From positions 190,087 through 254,086 of the forward strand of contig NZ_JAKEVF010000003.1 of the NCBI RefSeq assembly GCF_022398315.1: a DNA stretch of 64,000 bases, read 5' to 3'. Both the position numbers and the translations under genes were made by a program. This stretch comes from Shewanella sp. Isolate11 (lineage in GTDB: Bacteria; Pseudomonadota; Gammaproteobacteria; Enterobacterales; Shewanellaceae). The notes under the pieces were generated by a model. It was not told the origin of the DNA. It was given only the letters and a program-made list of their open reading frames with translations, and searched no databases. Positions 56,478 through 64,000 of the stretch are shown here, piece after piece. The stretch's first letter is position 1; the number at the start of each line of letters is the position of its first letter.

Positions 56478-56525
56478 ATACCAATCGCAGTAATTATCTG
56501 ATTATTTATTTACTTTGATTGGTAT
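56478..56525. repeat. Short inverted repeat (ATACCAATC family)
   Basis: TACCAATC and GATTGGTA are exact reverse complements 30 bases apart; extended arms TACCAATCGCAGTAA and TTACTTTGATTGGTA match at 13 of 15. I recall such ATACCAATC/GATTGGTAT elements as common dispersed repeats in Shewanella and Vibrio. No coding. Confidence 0.7.
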
Positions 56526-56562
56526 AACTAATTCGCGTTTTATCACTCGGTACGCTTAAAAC

Positions 56563-56594
56563 AAAAAAGTGCTCTTTATCAAGAGCACTTTTTA
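56563..56594. terminator. Bidirectional terminator before radA
   Basis: AAAAAGTGCTCT and AGAGCACTTTTT pair perfectly around TTATCA, with A and T runs. It serves the small membrane gene and the convergent radA. Confidence 0.88.
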
Positions 56595-56614
56595 TTGAAA
56601 CCACCCATTTTAGG

Positions 56615-57988
56615 CTAACTGATTAATTCTAATAACTCATGAATGGTCTTAATTGGATGAATTTTCGCGCCGAGACCTTCCATTGATTTATGATAATTCC
56701 GAAACGGAATAAAGATCTCGGTAAAACCATGCTGTACCGCTTCTTTCACCCGAGGCACACCACTGTCGATGGGACGAACGTCGCCATTTAAACTCAGCTC
56801 CCCCATGATGCAGGTGGTGCGCGGTACCACAAAGTCGTTCAAGCTACTTAATAATGCGGCCACCAGCGCCAAATCAATACAGGTTTCAGACTCATCAATC
56901 TTTAAACCACCGACAAGATTAAAATAGGTATCGTGGAAAATCTTAGTGCGGGTATGTTTACGCAAAATGCCGGTCAACATCTTAATACGATTCATGTTGA
57001 GTCCAACACAGACCCGCTGCGGAAACTCGCCTTCGGTTTCAGTTGTAAGGCATTGTATTTCAAGGAGTAAGTTTCGATTCCCTTTACGAATACAGGTGAT
57101 CGCTGCTCCTGGAGAGTCCGTTGTCGAACCAGAAAGGAAAATCTCACTGGGATTATCGACGCTGATCATGCCACGTTCGGTCATTCTAAAAATACCCACG
57201 GTATCCACGTCACCGAAACGGTTTTTATTGGCACGCAAGGTGCGAACTTGACCGTCATTACACTCGATATGGGTCAAACAATCGACAATGTGGATCAGAG
57301 TCTGTGGTCCAGCGGTCTCATTATTCTTGTTAACGTGCGCCACCAAAAACATGGTGACATTATTCTGCTTACAATATTGAGTTAATGCCTGAGCACTACC
57401 CTTCACTTGTGATGGCGAACCGGGACTACCATTTGCCAGTTCGGTAACTACCGCCTGAATAGAGTCAATCACCGCAAACTTGACTTGCTTGGCCTCTAGC
57501 TCGGCAATAATGGCTTCGACACTGGTTTCAGCCATTAAATGAAGATTATCTTCATTATAATCAAGCTTTAAGCGATTAACTCGGTTCTTAAATTGCGATA
57601 ATGATTCTTCCGCAGTACAGTAGAGTGATGGCATGATTTGCGACATGCGCGCCACCAAATCAGACAGAATAGTTGTCTTACCTGCGCCAGGATCGCCAGA
57701 GATAATATTCACTGACCCCGTGGTTAAGCCGCCACATAACACTCGGTCTAACTCACCAATCCCGGTCAGCATCTTCTTGGCTTCAAACTCCTCAACTTCG
57801 CTGAGTTTTTTCGAGCCCCCCCCCACTGCTCCGGCATACCCTGAAACCGAAGGGGCGGAAGATTTAACGGCACCTAAACGAACCTCAGTAATGGTGTTCC
57901 ACTCATGACAAGCACTGCATTGTCCCTGCCAGCGAGGAAAGTCTTGTCCACATTCGTTACATACAAAAGCTGTTTTATTCTTAGCCAT
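56615..57988 (-). CDS. radA: DNA repair protein RadA
   Basis: The 457-residue protein has an N-terminal zinc finger (C10, C13, C24, C27), a RecA-like ATPase with GDPGAGKT and the RadA-specific KNRFG motif (RANKNRFGDVD), and a C-terminal Lon-protease-like domain. It promotes branch migration in recombination. ATG 57988 gives MAKNKTAFVCNECGQDFP; an in-frame TTG adds two residues. SerB and YtjB lie about 3 kb away, a looser form of the E. coli serB-radA order. Confidence 0.96.
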   Translation of the reverse strand: MAKNKTAFVCNECGQDFPRWQGQCSACHEWNTITEVRLGAVKSSAPSVSGYAGAVGGGSKKLSEVEEFEAKKMLTGIGELDRVLCGGLTTGSVNIISGDPGAGKTTILSDLVARMSQIMPSLYCTAEESLSQFKNRVNRLKLDYNEDNLHLMAETSVEAIIAELEAKQVKFAVIDSIQAVVTELANGSPGSPSQVKGSAQALTQYCKQNNVTMFLVAHVNKNNETAGPQTLIHIVDCLTHIECNDGQVRTLRANKNRFGDVDTVGIFRMTERGMISVDNPSEIFLSGSTTDSPGAAITCIRKGNRNLLLEIQCLTTETEGEFPQRVCVGLNMNRIKMLTGILRKHTRTKIFHDTYFNLVGGLKIDESETCIDLALVAALLSSLNDFVVPRTTCIMGELSLNGDVRPIDSGVPRVKEAVQHGFTEIFIPFRNYHKSMEGLGAKIHPIKTIHELLELIS

Positions 57989-58273
57989 ATCCAAGTTCTA
58001 ATCTTAAATCCGTGGGTATTATGTTGCTTAGGCGAATCTTAGTCATGATAACCCACTCTAAAGCCCTTGTTGGGGAAATATCGCCGTTGTAGGCAATTGC
58101 AACTTGTCATTAAACAGGTGCGCCCAATAAGCATAATGCGTAAACTAATTTGCAGAGAGTGGCTTATAGAGTAATTTGTTATAAATAACATCAAGCTATC
58201 AAGTTTTACATCCTTAAGCCGACATAAGACTAACAGCCGTTAAGGCGATTCGCATCCTAAAAAGAACGAGATA

Positions 58274-60673
58274 ATGAGTTTAGAGCAACACAGCGCCTTA
58301 ATTGAACAGCTAAAACCGTTACTGATGGAAGATAACTTCCAGGAATTGTTTGAGCATCTTACCGCGCAAGAATCTAACTCGACTCGCTTTTTATTGAAGA
58401 TGGAACTCAAACGCCTATCGACGCCCTGCACCCGAATCATAGATTTAAGAGACAAATCTGAACTGCCCTGCGAAATGGTCAAACACGGGACGCAATCGCA
58501 CTTTCTCGACCCTCATGCTAAAAACAGTTTTATCGAAGCCTTAGCCCTGTACCAAAATCAGTATACATTGGGCGTGTATGAGCATGTATTTATCCGACAT
58601 AAAAACCGCCGCAGCAAAATCAGTACCGCAGCGGATCCCGCAGAGTTAACTCAGAATCCTTTTATTGCCTCTGGCGCAGTATTGGGTAGCTATTTCAGTC
58701 GCAGTGAAGAGCGTATGAACTACGCCATTCGCATTGGAGTGTTACAGCCCGGCGTCAGTGAAGTCAATGGCATCACAGTCGATCTCTCCGTCGGTGGCGC
58801 AAGGGTACGTTTACCCATTCATCACGGTCTTAATATCGACCAACCTTTACGGGTTAAGCTGCTGGATTTAAGCAAAGAATATTATTTCGATGATCTACAA
58901 AAAGGCGTCGATTACCAAGTCGTCGATGTTGAAAGCAACAACCAATACAGCTGGATGCGGCTAAAGCGCATCAGTGGCAGCGAAGCCTTAGCCGATATGC
59001 TGGGCAACTTAATTCAAGGCTATAAGTTTCGCTATAAGGTCGATATCAACGATATTTTAGTGGCCGCTAAAGGGTTAGGACTAGAGCGTCACTATCTACC
59101 AACCTTGCCTCATCTAGCCCTATATGCTGAACACTTAGACGAGCAGTATCAGATAACTCATGAGCTGCTTAGCCGTGATAATCAGCAAATTCAACAATAC
59201 TTTAAAGATGAAAAACAACACTATCAGCTCGATGGAATGTTAACGCCAGCCAGATTAAAAGCCGCGATTGAGCATCCTAAAAAAATAGAACATAACCTGT
59301 TTTTCTGCTTCACCTTCAGCAACCAAGGCAGCGTATTTTATTACAGCGCCACCTTAGCCGAACTTCAACGCGATGATAAGCTTGGGCTGTTAATGAACTT
59401 TGCTTCAAGCCAAACTAGCTGGAGAATCTTTAAATTAACCAGCAGTGAAATCGATCACCAAACATCCTATAAATCCAGTATTTTACCTGGAGACAGCAGC
59501 TTTTATTCTGCCCTCACCGAAGCACAACTAAAACGTTTTAGCCATGTACTCCAGCTCATCGATTTAACCAATGACAAGGCATTAAGCCATTATCGCCAAT
59601 GGGATAGTAAGGGCCTTAAGCCCAATGATTTAAAGCCCTATGCCCAAACTAAACTGACGCAAAATAAAATAAAAAACCTGTTTTTAGAGTTCAGCGAAAG
59701 ACGCAATGAAGCTCGATTTTCCTTTAAGACACAAGTCAGCGTCCGTTATGAAAACCAGCTTTATCATGGCATCAGCTTAGATATTTCGGGTAAAGGATTA
59801 CAAGTCAGTTTAGATACGCCAAGTCATATCCCAGCGAATAGCACTGTGTTGTTGAGCTTACCCAAACTGCAGCCTTTAGCGGGTAATAGCAAATTGGTTC
59901 AGCTGCCCTACCGAGTCGTACGCAGCCGCAAAAACCACACCCTATTGCACCTCTCGGCCATACTCGGACACTCGCCCCATGTTGGCGTCGCCTTTTTAAA
60001 CCGATTAATTGAAGCCAATCGCGATAAGTTACCTAAGCTAAGTGAAGTTAACAGCGATATCAAAGAGTTGGCTGATGGGCTGAAAAACTTATTGATGAGA
60101 AAGTTAGCCTCAGTGCCTTACTTTGTTGAAAAAACCGCAAAGTCGGCCAAATTGGCTCTACTAGGTGTAAGTAAAAATGGCAATGAAGTGTCAGATCTGT
60201 TCGCCGCCCTTGCCGATACCCCTTTGGAATATGATCTCAGCGCATTGCTCGATAAAGGGCAACTCAAGCGGGACTTTATTGACCCTATTCGTCAATTAGA
60301 GCCAAACGCTGAACTAGATTTTTTTGAGGTTTTCGTTCAGGTGTCACGTCAATCCCAAGGACGAATTAAGCTTAAATGCTATCAGCCAGAAGCATTAGGC
60401 GATCATCAGGCTCAACAACACTTTATTCATCAAAGCCAAAACTTGGGTAAGTTTATGGCACTGAGAATTTATCGAGCTCCCGCTGCAAAAGCAGATCTCA
60501 ATTACATCAAGCGTGAGAGGGAATATATCGCTGTTCATGCTCAGCATAAAGCCAAGCAACTTGAACAGTTACTGTGGCGAATTATCGGCGTTGGCGAGTT
60601 ACTCGATATCACTGCAGAGGTGATGCTGCGCTATCCAGAACTGCATTCAGCTTACCTCGATACTGAGCAATAA
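58274..60673 (+). CDS. Large protein with two PilZ domains
   Basis: The 799-residue protein has an N-terminal region of unknown fold (1-145), a first PilZ domain (about 146-240, with SEERMNYAIR and DLSVGGARV), a long middle region (about 250-470), a second PilZ domain (about 475-560, with RRNEAR, the RxxxR motif at 477-481, and LDISGKG), and a C-terminal tail to 799. There are no membrane helices. The second domain looks able to bind cyclic di-GMP; the first has a weaker RxxxR. Shewanella carries similar long PilZ proteins of unknown output. It is monocistronic, with a terminator at 60683. Confidence 0.85.
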   Translation: MSLEQHSALIEQLKPLLMEDNFQELFEHLTAQESNSTRFLLKMELKRLSTPCTRIIDLRDKSELPCEMVKHGTQSHFLDPHAKNSFIEALALYQNQYTLGVYEHVFIRHKNRRSKISTAADPAELTQNPFIASGAVLGSYFSRSEERMNYAIRIGVLQPGVSEVNGITVDLSVGGARVRLPIHHGLNIDQPLRVKLLDLSKEYYFDDLQKGVDYQVVDVESNNQYSWMRLKRISGSEALADMLGNLIQGYKFRYKVDINDILVAAKGLGLERHYLPTLPHLALYAEHLDEQYQITHELLSRDNQQIQQYFKDEKQHYQLDGMLTPARLKAAIEHPKKIEHNLFFCFTFSNQGSVFYYSATLAELQRDDKLGLLMNFASSQTSWRIFKLTSSEIDHQTSYKSSILPGDSSFYSALTEAQLKRFSHVLQLIDLTNDKALSHYRQWDSKGLKPNDLKPYAQTKLTQNKIKNLFLEFSERRNEARFSFKTQVSVRYENQLYHGISLDISGKGLQVSLDTPSHIPANSTVLLSLPKLQPLAGNSKLVQLPYRVVRSRKNHTLLHLSAILGHSPHVGVAFLNRLIEANRDKLPKLSEVNSDIKELADGLKNLLMRKLASVPYFVEKTAKSAKLALLGVSKNGNEVSDLFAALADTPLEYDLSALLDKGQLKRDFIDPIRQLEPNAELDFFEVFVQVSRQSQGRIKLKCYQPEALGDHQAQQHFIHQSQNLGKFMALRIYRAPAAKADLNYIKREREYIAVHAQHKAKQLEQLLWRIIGVGELLDITAEVMLRYPELHSAYLDTEQ

Positions 60674-60682
60674 ATAAGATAC

Positions 60683-60718
60683 AAAAAAGCCCATATCTAA
60701 TTCGATATGGGCTTTTTT
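60683..60718. terminator. Bidirectional terminator after the PilZ protein
   Basis: AAAAAAGCCCATATC and GATATGGGCTTTTTT pair perfectly around TAATTC. It serves the PilZ gene and the convergent serB. Confidence 0.92.
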
Positions 60719-60742
60719 AATCACGCTGGATTATTGTAGCTA

Positions 60743-61744
60743 TTAGCTTAAATCCAGCAGCATGTAGGGAAGCACTCTTAAATCCAATTTATCGATAGCT
60801 GCATCGGCCGCGCTGCGCAGCTTAGGTTTAGCATGAAATGCAATACCAAAATCGGCGGCTTGCACCATAGGAATATCGTTCGCCCCGTCACCGATCGCCA
60901 GACGTTGTCCTACTGGGATATGCCACTGCTCAGCGCAGTTCAGCACAGTATCGGCTTTAAATTGCGCATCGACAACGGTGCCAATCACCTCGCCAGTCAG
61001 TTTACCCGCTTCAATCACTAGTTGATTAGCATAAGCGGCATCGAGTGATAACAGCTGTTTTAGGTGACCCACAAATGGCGTAAATCCACCCGAAGCCAAC
61101 ACCAAACGCCATTGATGAGATTGCAGTTCGGCAATCATCTCCCTTAGACCGGGCATTAATGGCAAGTGTTCACATAAATTATCGATGATTTGTGCATCGG
61201 CTCCCGCTAGTTTAGCCACGCGAGATCGTAAACTTTGCTCAAAATCCAACTCACCTTGCATCGCACGTTCAGTCACTTCTGCAACCGCTTCACCAACGCC
61301 AGCCATCGCCGCTAATTCATCGATACATTCAATTTGAATAGCCGTCGAGTCCATATCCATGACCAACAACCCCGCGACATCTAATCGAGGCGATTGCGAA
61401 GACACTTCGACTAATTCGACGCCTTCAATAGCGATGAACGCATTTCGCTCAGCGTCAGTTAACGCTTGAGTTAATCCTAATTCGACACAGTAAAGTGCCG
61501 AGGTTCGCGTTATAGCCCCAAGGCTATTTAACTGACTTAAATTCAACATCAGTGGGCTCAGCAGTGTCTCGACCTCTAAGTCTGAATACACAACCCGCAA
61601 ACGCATTAAATTGGCAGCAAGACTCGCCTCTTGATGACGAGAAAATCGCGTACCTTGGTACTCAAAGCTCTGTGAAACTTCATTATATATCCATGAAAAT
61701 AATGAAATTTGGTGCTGTTTTTGTGCATTTTGCTGACTTTGCAT
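60743..61744 (-). CDS. serB: Phosphoserine phosphatase SerB
   Basis: The 333-residue HAD enzyme has an N-terminal ACT-like regulatory part (about 1-115) and the phosphatase domain with DMDSTAIQIECIDELA (DxDxT), GGFTPFVGHLKQLL and GDGANDIPMV. It removes phosphate from L-phosphoserine, the last step of serine synthesis. It is divergent from the YtjB gene by 36 bases, as in E. coli, and convergent with the PilZ gene. Confidence 0.95.
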   Translation of the reverse strand: MQSQQNAQKQHQISLFSWIYNEVSQSFEYQGTRFSRHQEASLAANLMRLRVVYSDLEVETLLSPLMLNLSQLNSLGAITRTSALYCVELGLTQALTDAERNAFIAIEGVELVEVSSQSPRLDVAGLLVMDMDSTAIQIECIDELAAMAGVGEAVAEVTERAMQGELDFEQSLRSRVAKLAGADAQIIDNLCEHLPLMPGLREMIAELQSHQWRLVLASGGFTPFVGHLKQLLSLDAAYANQLVIEAGKLTGEVIGTVVDAQFKADTVLNCAEQWHIPVGQRLAIGDGANDIPMVQAADFGIAFHAKPKLRSAADAAIDKLDLRVLPYMLLDLS

Positions 61745-61780
61745 TGCATCTCCGGCTATCGGGTTGAGCGATAATCTATT

Positions 61781-62476
61781 ATGATTACTAAAACCCTTAT
61801 CATCTTCAGGTATAACGTGTTTTTTCTTAAAGGATTAACGACATCCCACCAGCTGACTCGACTTATCCAAATTGCCATTGCGCTCGCGTTGATGGCGGGG
61901 CTGTATCAATTATGGGAAACAAGCCTACTACAAGGTCAGCAGCTTCTAAAGTCCCAAACGCAAAAGATGGCACGATTATTAGTACAACAGACGGCTTATG
62001 GTGCGGCGCCCGCATTGCAGTTAGAAAATGATGAGCAGTTACAATGGCTCACTAGCGCGCTGGTTCTCGACCCAAAAGTAATGTCTGCAACTATCTACAG
62101 TGACCAGGGACAGCGACTTTCATTTTCGCAAAGTGTCACCGACGACGATCTGGAAGCCGACTCGCAAGAGCTAAAAGATCTTCTCGCGCCCTACCCACCC
62201 TATGTCGAAGCAGTGATTCAAGATGATAAGAATTTAGGCTACATCGAAGTTAGATTAGAGCCCAAGCTGTTTTTTAATGAGATAAAAGAAGCCCACCAGG
62301 TCAATATGGATCAGCAACAGATGATGCTATTAATCGCGGGATTAATCGGCTTGTTACTGTCTCGCGCACTGTCGTTTAAGCGTGCAGATTTCGATAGACG
62401 TAAAACTAAGAGTAAACTGGGAAAGAAACTGGCTGCAGCGCTCAAGGTGAATAAGAGTGCCGATAGCACAGAGTAG
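61781..62476 (+). CDS. YtjB/SMP-family membrane protein (AhpA-like)
   Basis: The 231-residue protein has an N-terminal membrane helix (about 28-48; LIQIAIALALMAGLYQLWET), a periplasmic region (about 50-180) and a second helix (about 182-200; MMLLIAGLIGLLLSRAL), then a basic cytoplasmic tail (KTKSKLGKKLAAALK). This is the SMP/YtjB layout, next to serB as in enterobacteria. Its role is unknown; some relatives are named AhpA. The start at 61781 is not certain because the site is weak; an internal methionine could serve. Confidence 0.8.
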   Translation: MITKTLIIFRYNVFFLKGLTTSHQLTRLIQIAIALALMAGLYQLWETSLLQGQQLLKSQTQKMARLLVQQTAYGAAPALQLENDEQLQWLTSALVLDPKVMSATIYSDQGQRLSFSQSVTDDDLEADSQELKDLLAPYPPYVEAVIQDDKNLGYIEVRLEPKLFFNEIKEAHQVNMDQQQMMLLIAGLIGLLLSRALSFKRADFDRRKTKSKLGKKLAAALKVNKSADSTE

Positions 62477-62492
62477 CTTTGAAGCATGGATA

Positions 62493-62521
62493 CAAAAAAA
62501 CGGGCATTACGCCCGTTTTGT
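62493..62521. terminator. Bidirectional terminator between YtjB and deoD
   Basis: AAAACGGGC and GCCCGTTTT pair around ATTAC with A and T runs on both strands. Confidence 0.88.
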
Positions 62522-62540
62522 TTCTAACAGCTCAATAAAA

Positions 62541-63251
62541 TTACAATGTAATCGCTGCTTCTAATGTCATTTCAATCATTTCGTTGAAAGTGGTTTGACG
62601 TTCATCAGAAGAGGTCTTTTCACCGGTACGAATATGATCTGAAACTGTCACCACACAAAGGGCCTTTGCGCCAAATTCTTTGGCTACGCCGTAAAGACCC
62701 GCAGCTTCCATCTCAACACCAAGTACATCCATTTTTTCCATAACATCAAACATTTCTGGATCTGGTGTATAGAAAAGGTCTGCGGAGAAAACATTACCGA
62801 CACGGTACTTAGTGCCTTTTGCTTCAGCCGCTTTAACTACCGCACTAAGCAAGCTGTAATCACAAATTGCAGCGAAATCTTGGCCCTTGAAGCGCAGACG
62901 GTTAACTTGCGAATCGGTACAAGCCCCCATGCCAATCAAAACGTCACGGACTTTTACATCAGTGCTGATGGCGCCACAGGTGCCCACACGGATAAGGTTT
63001 TTAACACCATAATCTTTAATTAATTCAGTGGCATATATAGAGCAAGATGGAATACCCATGCCTGACCCCATTACTGAGATACGCACACCTTTATAGGTAC
63101 CAGTGAAACCCAGCATGTTACGTACGTCAGTGACTTGTTCAACATTCTCAAGAAATGTCTCAGCGATATATTTTGCACGCAATGGATCGCCAGGAAAAAG
63201 TACTGTATCTGCAAATGCACCATCTACTGCATTAATATGTGGTGTAGCCAT
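62541..63251 (-). CDS. deoD: Purine nucleoside phosphorylase DeoD
   Basis: The 236-residue hexameric-type phosphorylase starts [20 protein letters not shown], with [14 protein letters not shown] (phosphate site), RVGTCGAI and [10 protein letters not shown]. It cleaves purine (deoxy)nucleosides with phosphate. It lies 115 bases downstream of deoB in the expected deo order. Deo genes usually respond to CytR/DeoR and cAMP-CRP; control regions lie outside the window. Confidence 0.96.
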   Translation of the reverse strand: MATPHINAVDGAFADTVLFPGDPLRAKYIAETFLENVEQVTDVRNMLGFTGTYKGVRISVMGSGMGIPSCSIYATELIKDYGVKNLIRVGTCGAISTDVKVRDVLIGMGACTDSQVNRLRFKGQDFAAICDYSLLSAVVKAAEAKGTKYRVGNVFSADLFYTPDPEMFDVMEKMDVLGVEMEAAGLYGVAKEFGAKALCVVTVSDHIRTGEKTSSDERQTTFNEMIEMTLEAAITL

Positions 63252-63366
63252 TGTTATAACCCCTATTCATAGACTTAAGTCTTTTGAGTATTGGCGGCCA
63301 TCATCCAACCGCCAAGTTAAAAATTAGATTAAATTAAAGTATGTTGCTCAAGTATTTATATCGCCA

Positions 63367-64000
63367 TTACGCGACAAAAGATTCCCCATAAGCCATAGGC
63401 TCAAGCTCGAAATAACTCGCAATACTCTGACCGATATCGGCAAAACTATTACGCAAGCCTAATGAGCCCGCCGCTAGACCTGCACCATAGGCCAACACAG
63501 GGACTCGCTCGCGAGTATGATCTGTTCCCTGCCATGTTGGATCGCAACCATGATCTGCGGTTAACAGCAGCAAATCATCTTCGCTCAATAAGGCTAAAAT
63601 CTCTGGCAAACGACTATCGAAATATTCCAGTGCGCGGGCATAACCGGCAATATCACGGCGATGGCCGTAATGAGAGTCGAAATCAACAAAGTTGGTAAAC
63701 ACTATGGTACGGTCGCCTGCTTGCTTCACTTGCTCAAGCGTGGCGTCAAATAATGCTTCGAGCCCAGTGGCTTTCACTTTCTGAGTGATACCGCAATGAG
63801 CATAGATATCGGCAATCTTACCGACACTAACGACTTCACCACCTGCCTCTTTAAGCTTATCGAGCACGGTTTTTGCTGGTGGTTCTACCGCGTAGTCACG
63901 ACGATTACCTGTGCGAGCAAAGTCACTTGGGCCAGTGCCGACGAATGGACGAGCAATCACTCGGCCAATGTTATACGGCTCAAGCTCTTCACGAGCGATA
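63367..64000 (-). CDS. deoB: Phosphopentomutase DeoB, N-terminus cut by window edge
   Basis: The frame is open from the stop at 63367 to the right edge, giving about 211 C-terminal residues of a roughly 400-residue enzyme. It reads [20 protein letters not shown] at the edge, then [41 protein letters not shown] and [20 protein letters not shown], the metal-binding alkaline-phosphatase-type motifs. It interconverts (deoxy)ribose 1- and 5-phosphates. The true start lies outside the window. It is the upstream neighbour of deoD. Confidence 0.95.
   Translation of the reverse strand, partial: IAREELEPYNIGRVIARPFVGTGPSDFARTGNRRDYAVEPPAKTVLDKLKEAGGEVVSVGKIADIYAHCGITQKVKATGLEALFDATLEQVKQAGDRTIVFTNFVDFDSHYGHRRDIAGYARALEYFDSRLPEILALLSEDDLLLLTADHGCDPTWQGTDHTRERVPVLAYGAGLAAGSLGLRNSFADIGQSIASYFELEPMAYGESFVA

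Overview
The window looks like chromosome of a marine gammaproteobacterium, almost certainly a Shewanella. This is an inference from protein character and gene order: PomAB-type sodium stator genes, xseB-ispA-dxs, nrdR-ribD-ribE-ribBX-ribH-nusB, a trhP-yfhL pair, a DUF3943 outer-membrane protein, and serB/YtjB beside radA. Base composition is moderate and even, and almost all of the DNA is dense housekeeping sequence. There is no rRNA, tRNA, prophage, CRISPR array or complete insertion sequence that I can see.

Layout. 1-9 kb: a GcvA regulator cut by the left edge, a small exported protein, thiI, the pomAB stator operon, and xseB-ispA-dxs for isoprenoids. A MITE-like element (about 8.19-8.42 kb) then sits upstream of an orphan membrane protein. 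9-16 kb: grpE (with a clear heat-shock promoter) divergent from nadK, a TPR/TonB-C protein, a MATE exporter, a COG0523 metal GTPase and a DEAD-box helicase. 16-23.3 kb: cyclic-di-GMP genes (a 1010-residue LytS-5TM/PAS/GGDEF/EAL protein, a GGDEF-EAL protein with a degenerate GGDEF, an HDOD protein) with a periplasmic binding protein and a thioesterase. 23.5-28.7 kb: trhP-yfhL, a transporter remnant, recN under two LexA boxes, and an orphan protein. 28.7-36.2 kb: the riboflavin/thiamin/nusB block, nrdR and glyA. 36-46 kb: the DUF3943 protein, ettA, a PepSY membrane protein with a possible Fur box, and an RND efflux pair. 46-51.1 kb: an accessory-looking island with a GNAT acetyltransferase, a sulfotransferase and an Asp/Asn beta-hydroxylase that share a SEC-C zinc tail, a convergent TPR-sulfotransferase, and a divergent NYN nuclease-like gene. 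51-64 kb: a cold-shock gene with a 26-codon upstream ORF, a purine permease with a structured leader, a methyltransferase, a second DEAD-box helicase, two PilZ proteins, radA, serB/YtjB, and deoD-deoB (cut by the right edge).

The best candidates for undescribed biology are: (1) the sulfotransferase/beta-hydroxylase/TPR-sulfotransferase cluster with shared SEC-C tails, which looks like a modification system; (2) the roughly 150-nt leader of the purine permease, closed by a perfect 9-bp helix and holding further helices, which I cannot match to a riboswitch class I know; (3) the 26-codon ORF before the cold-shock gene; and (4) the palindrome-bearing MITE-like element. All functional statements come from reading the sequence and from remembered family knowledge; no search was run.
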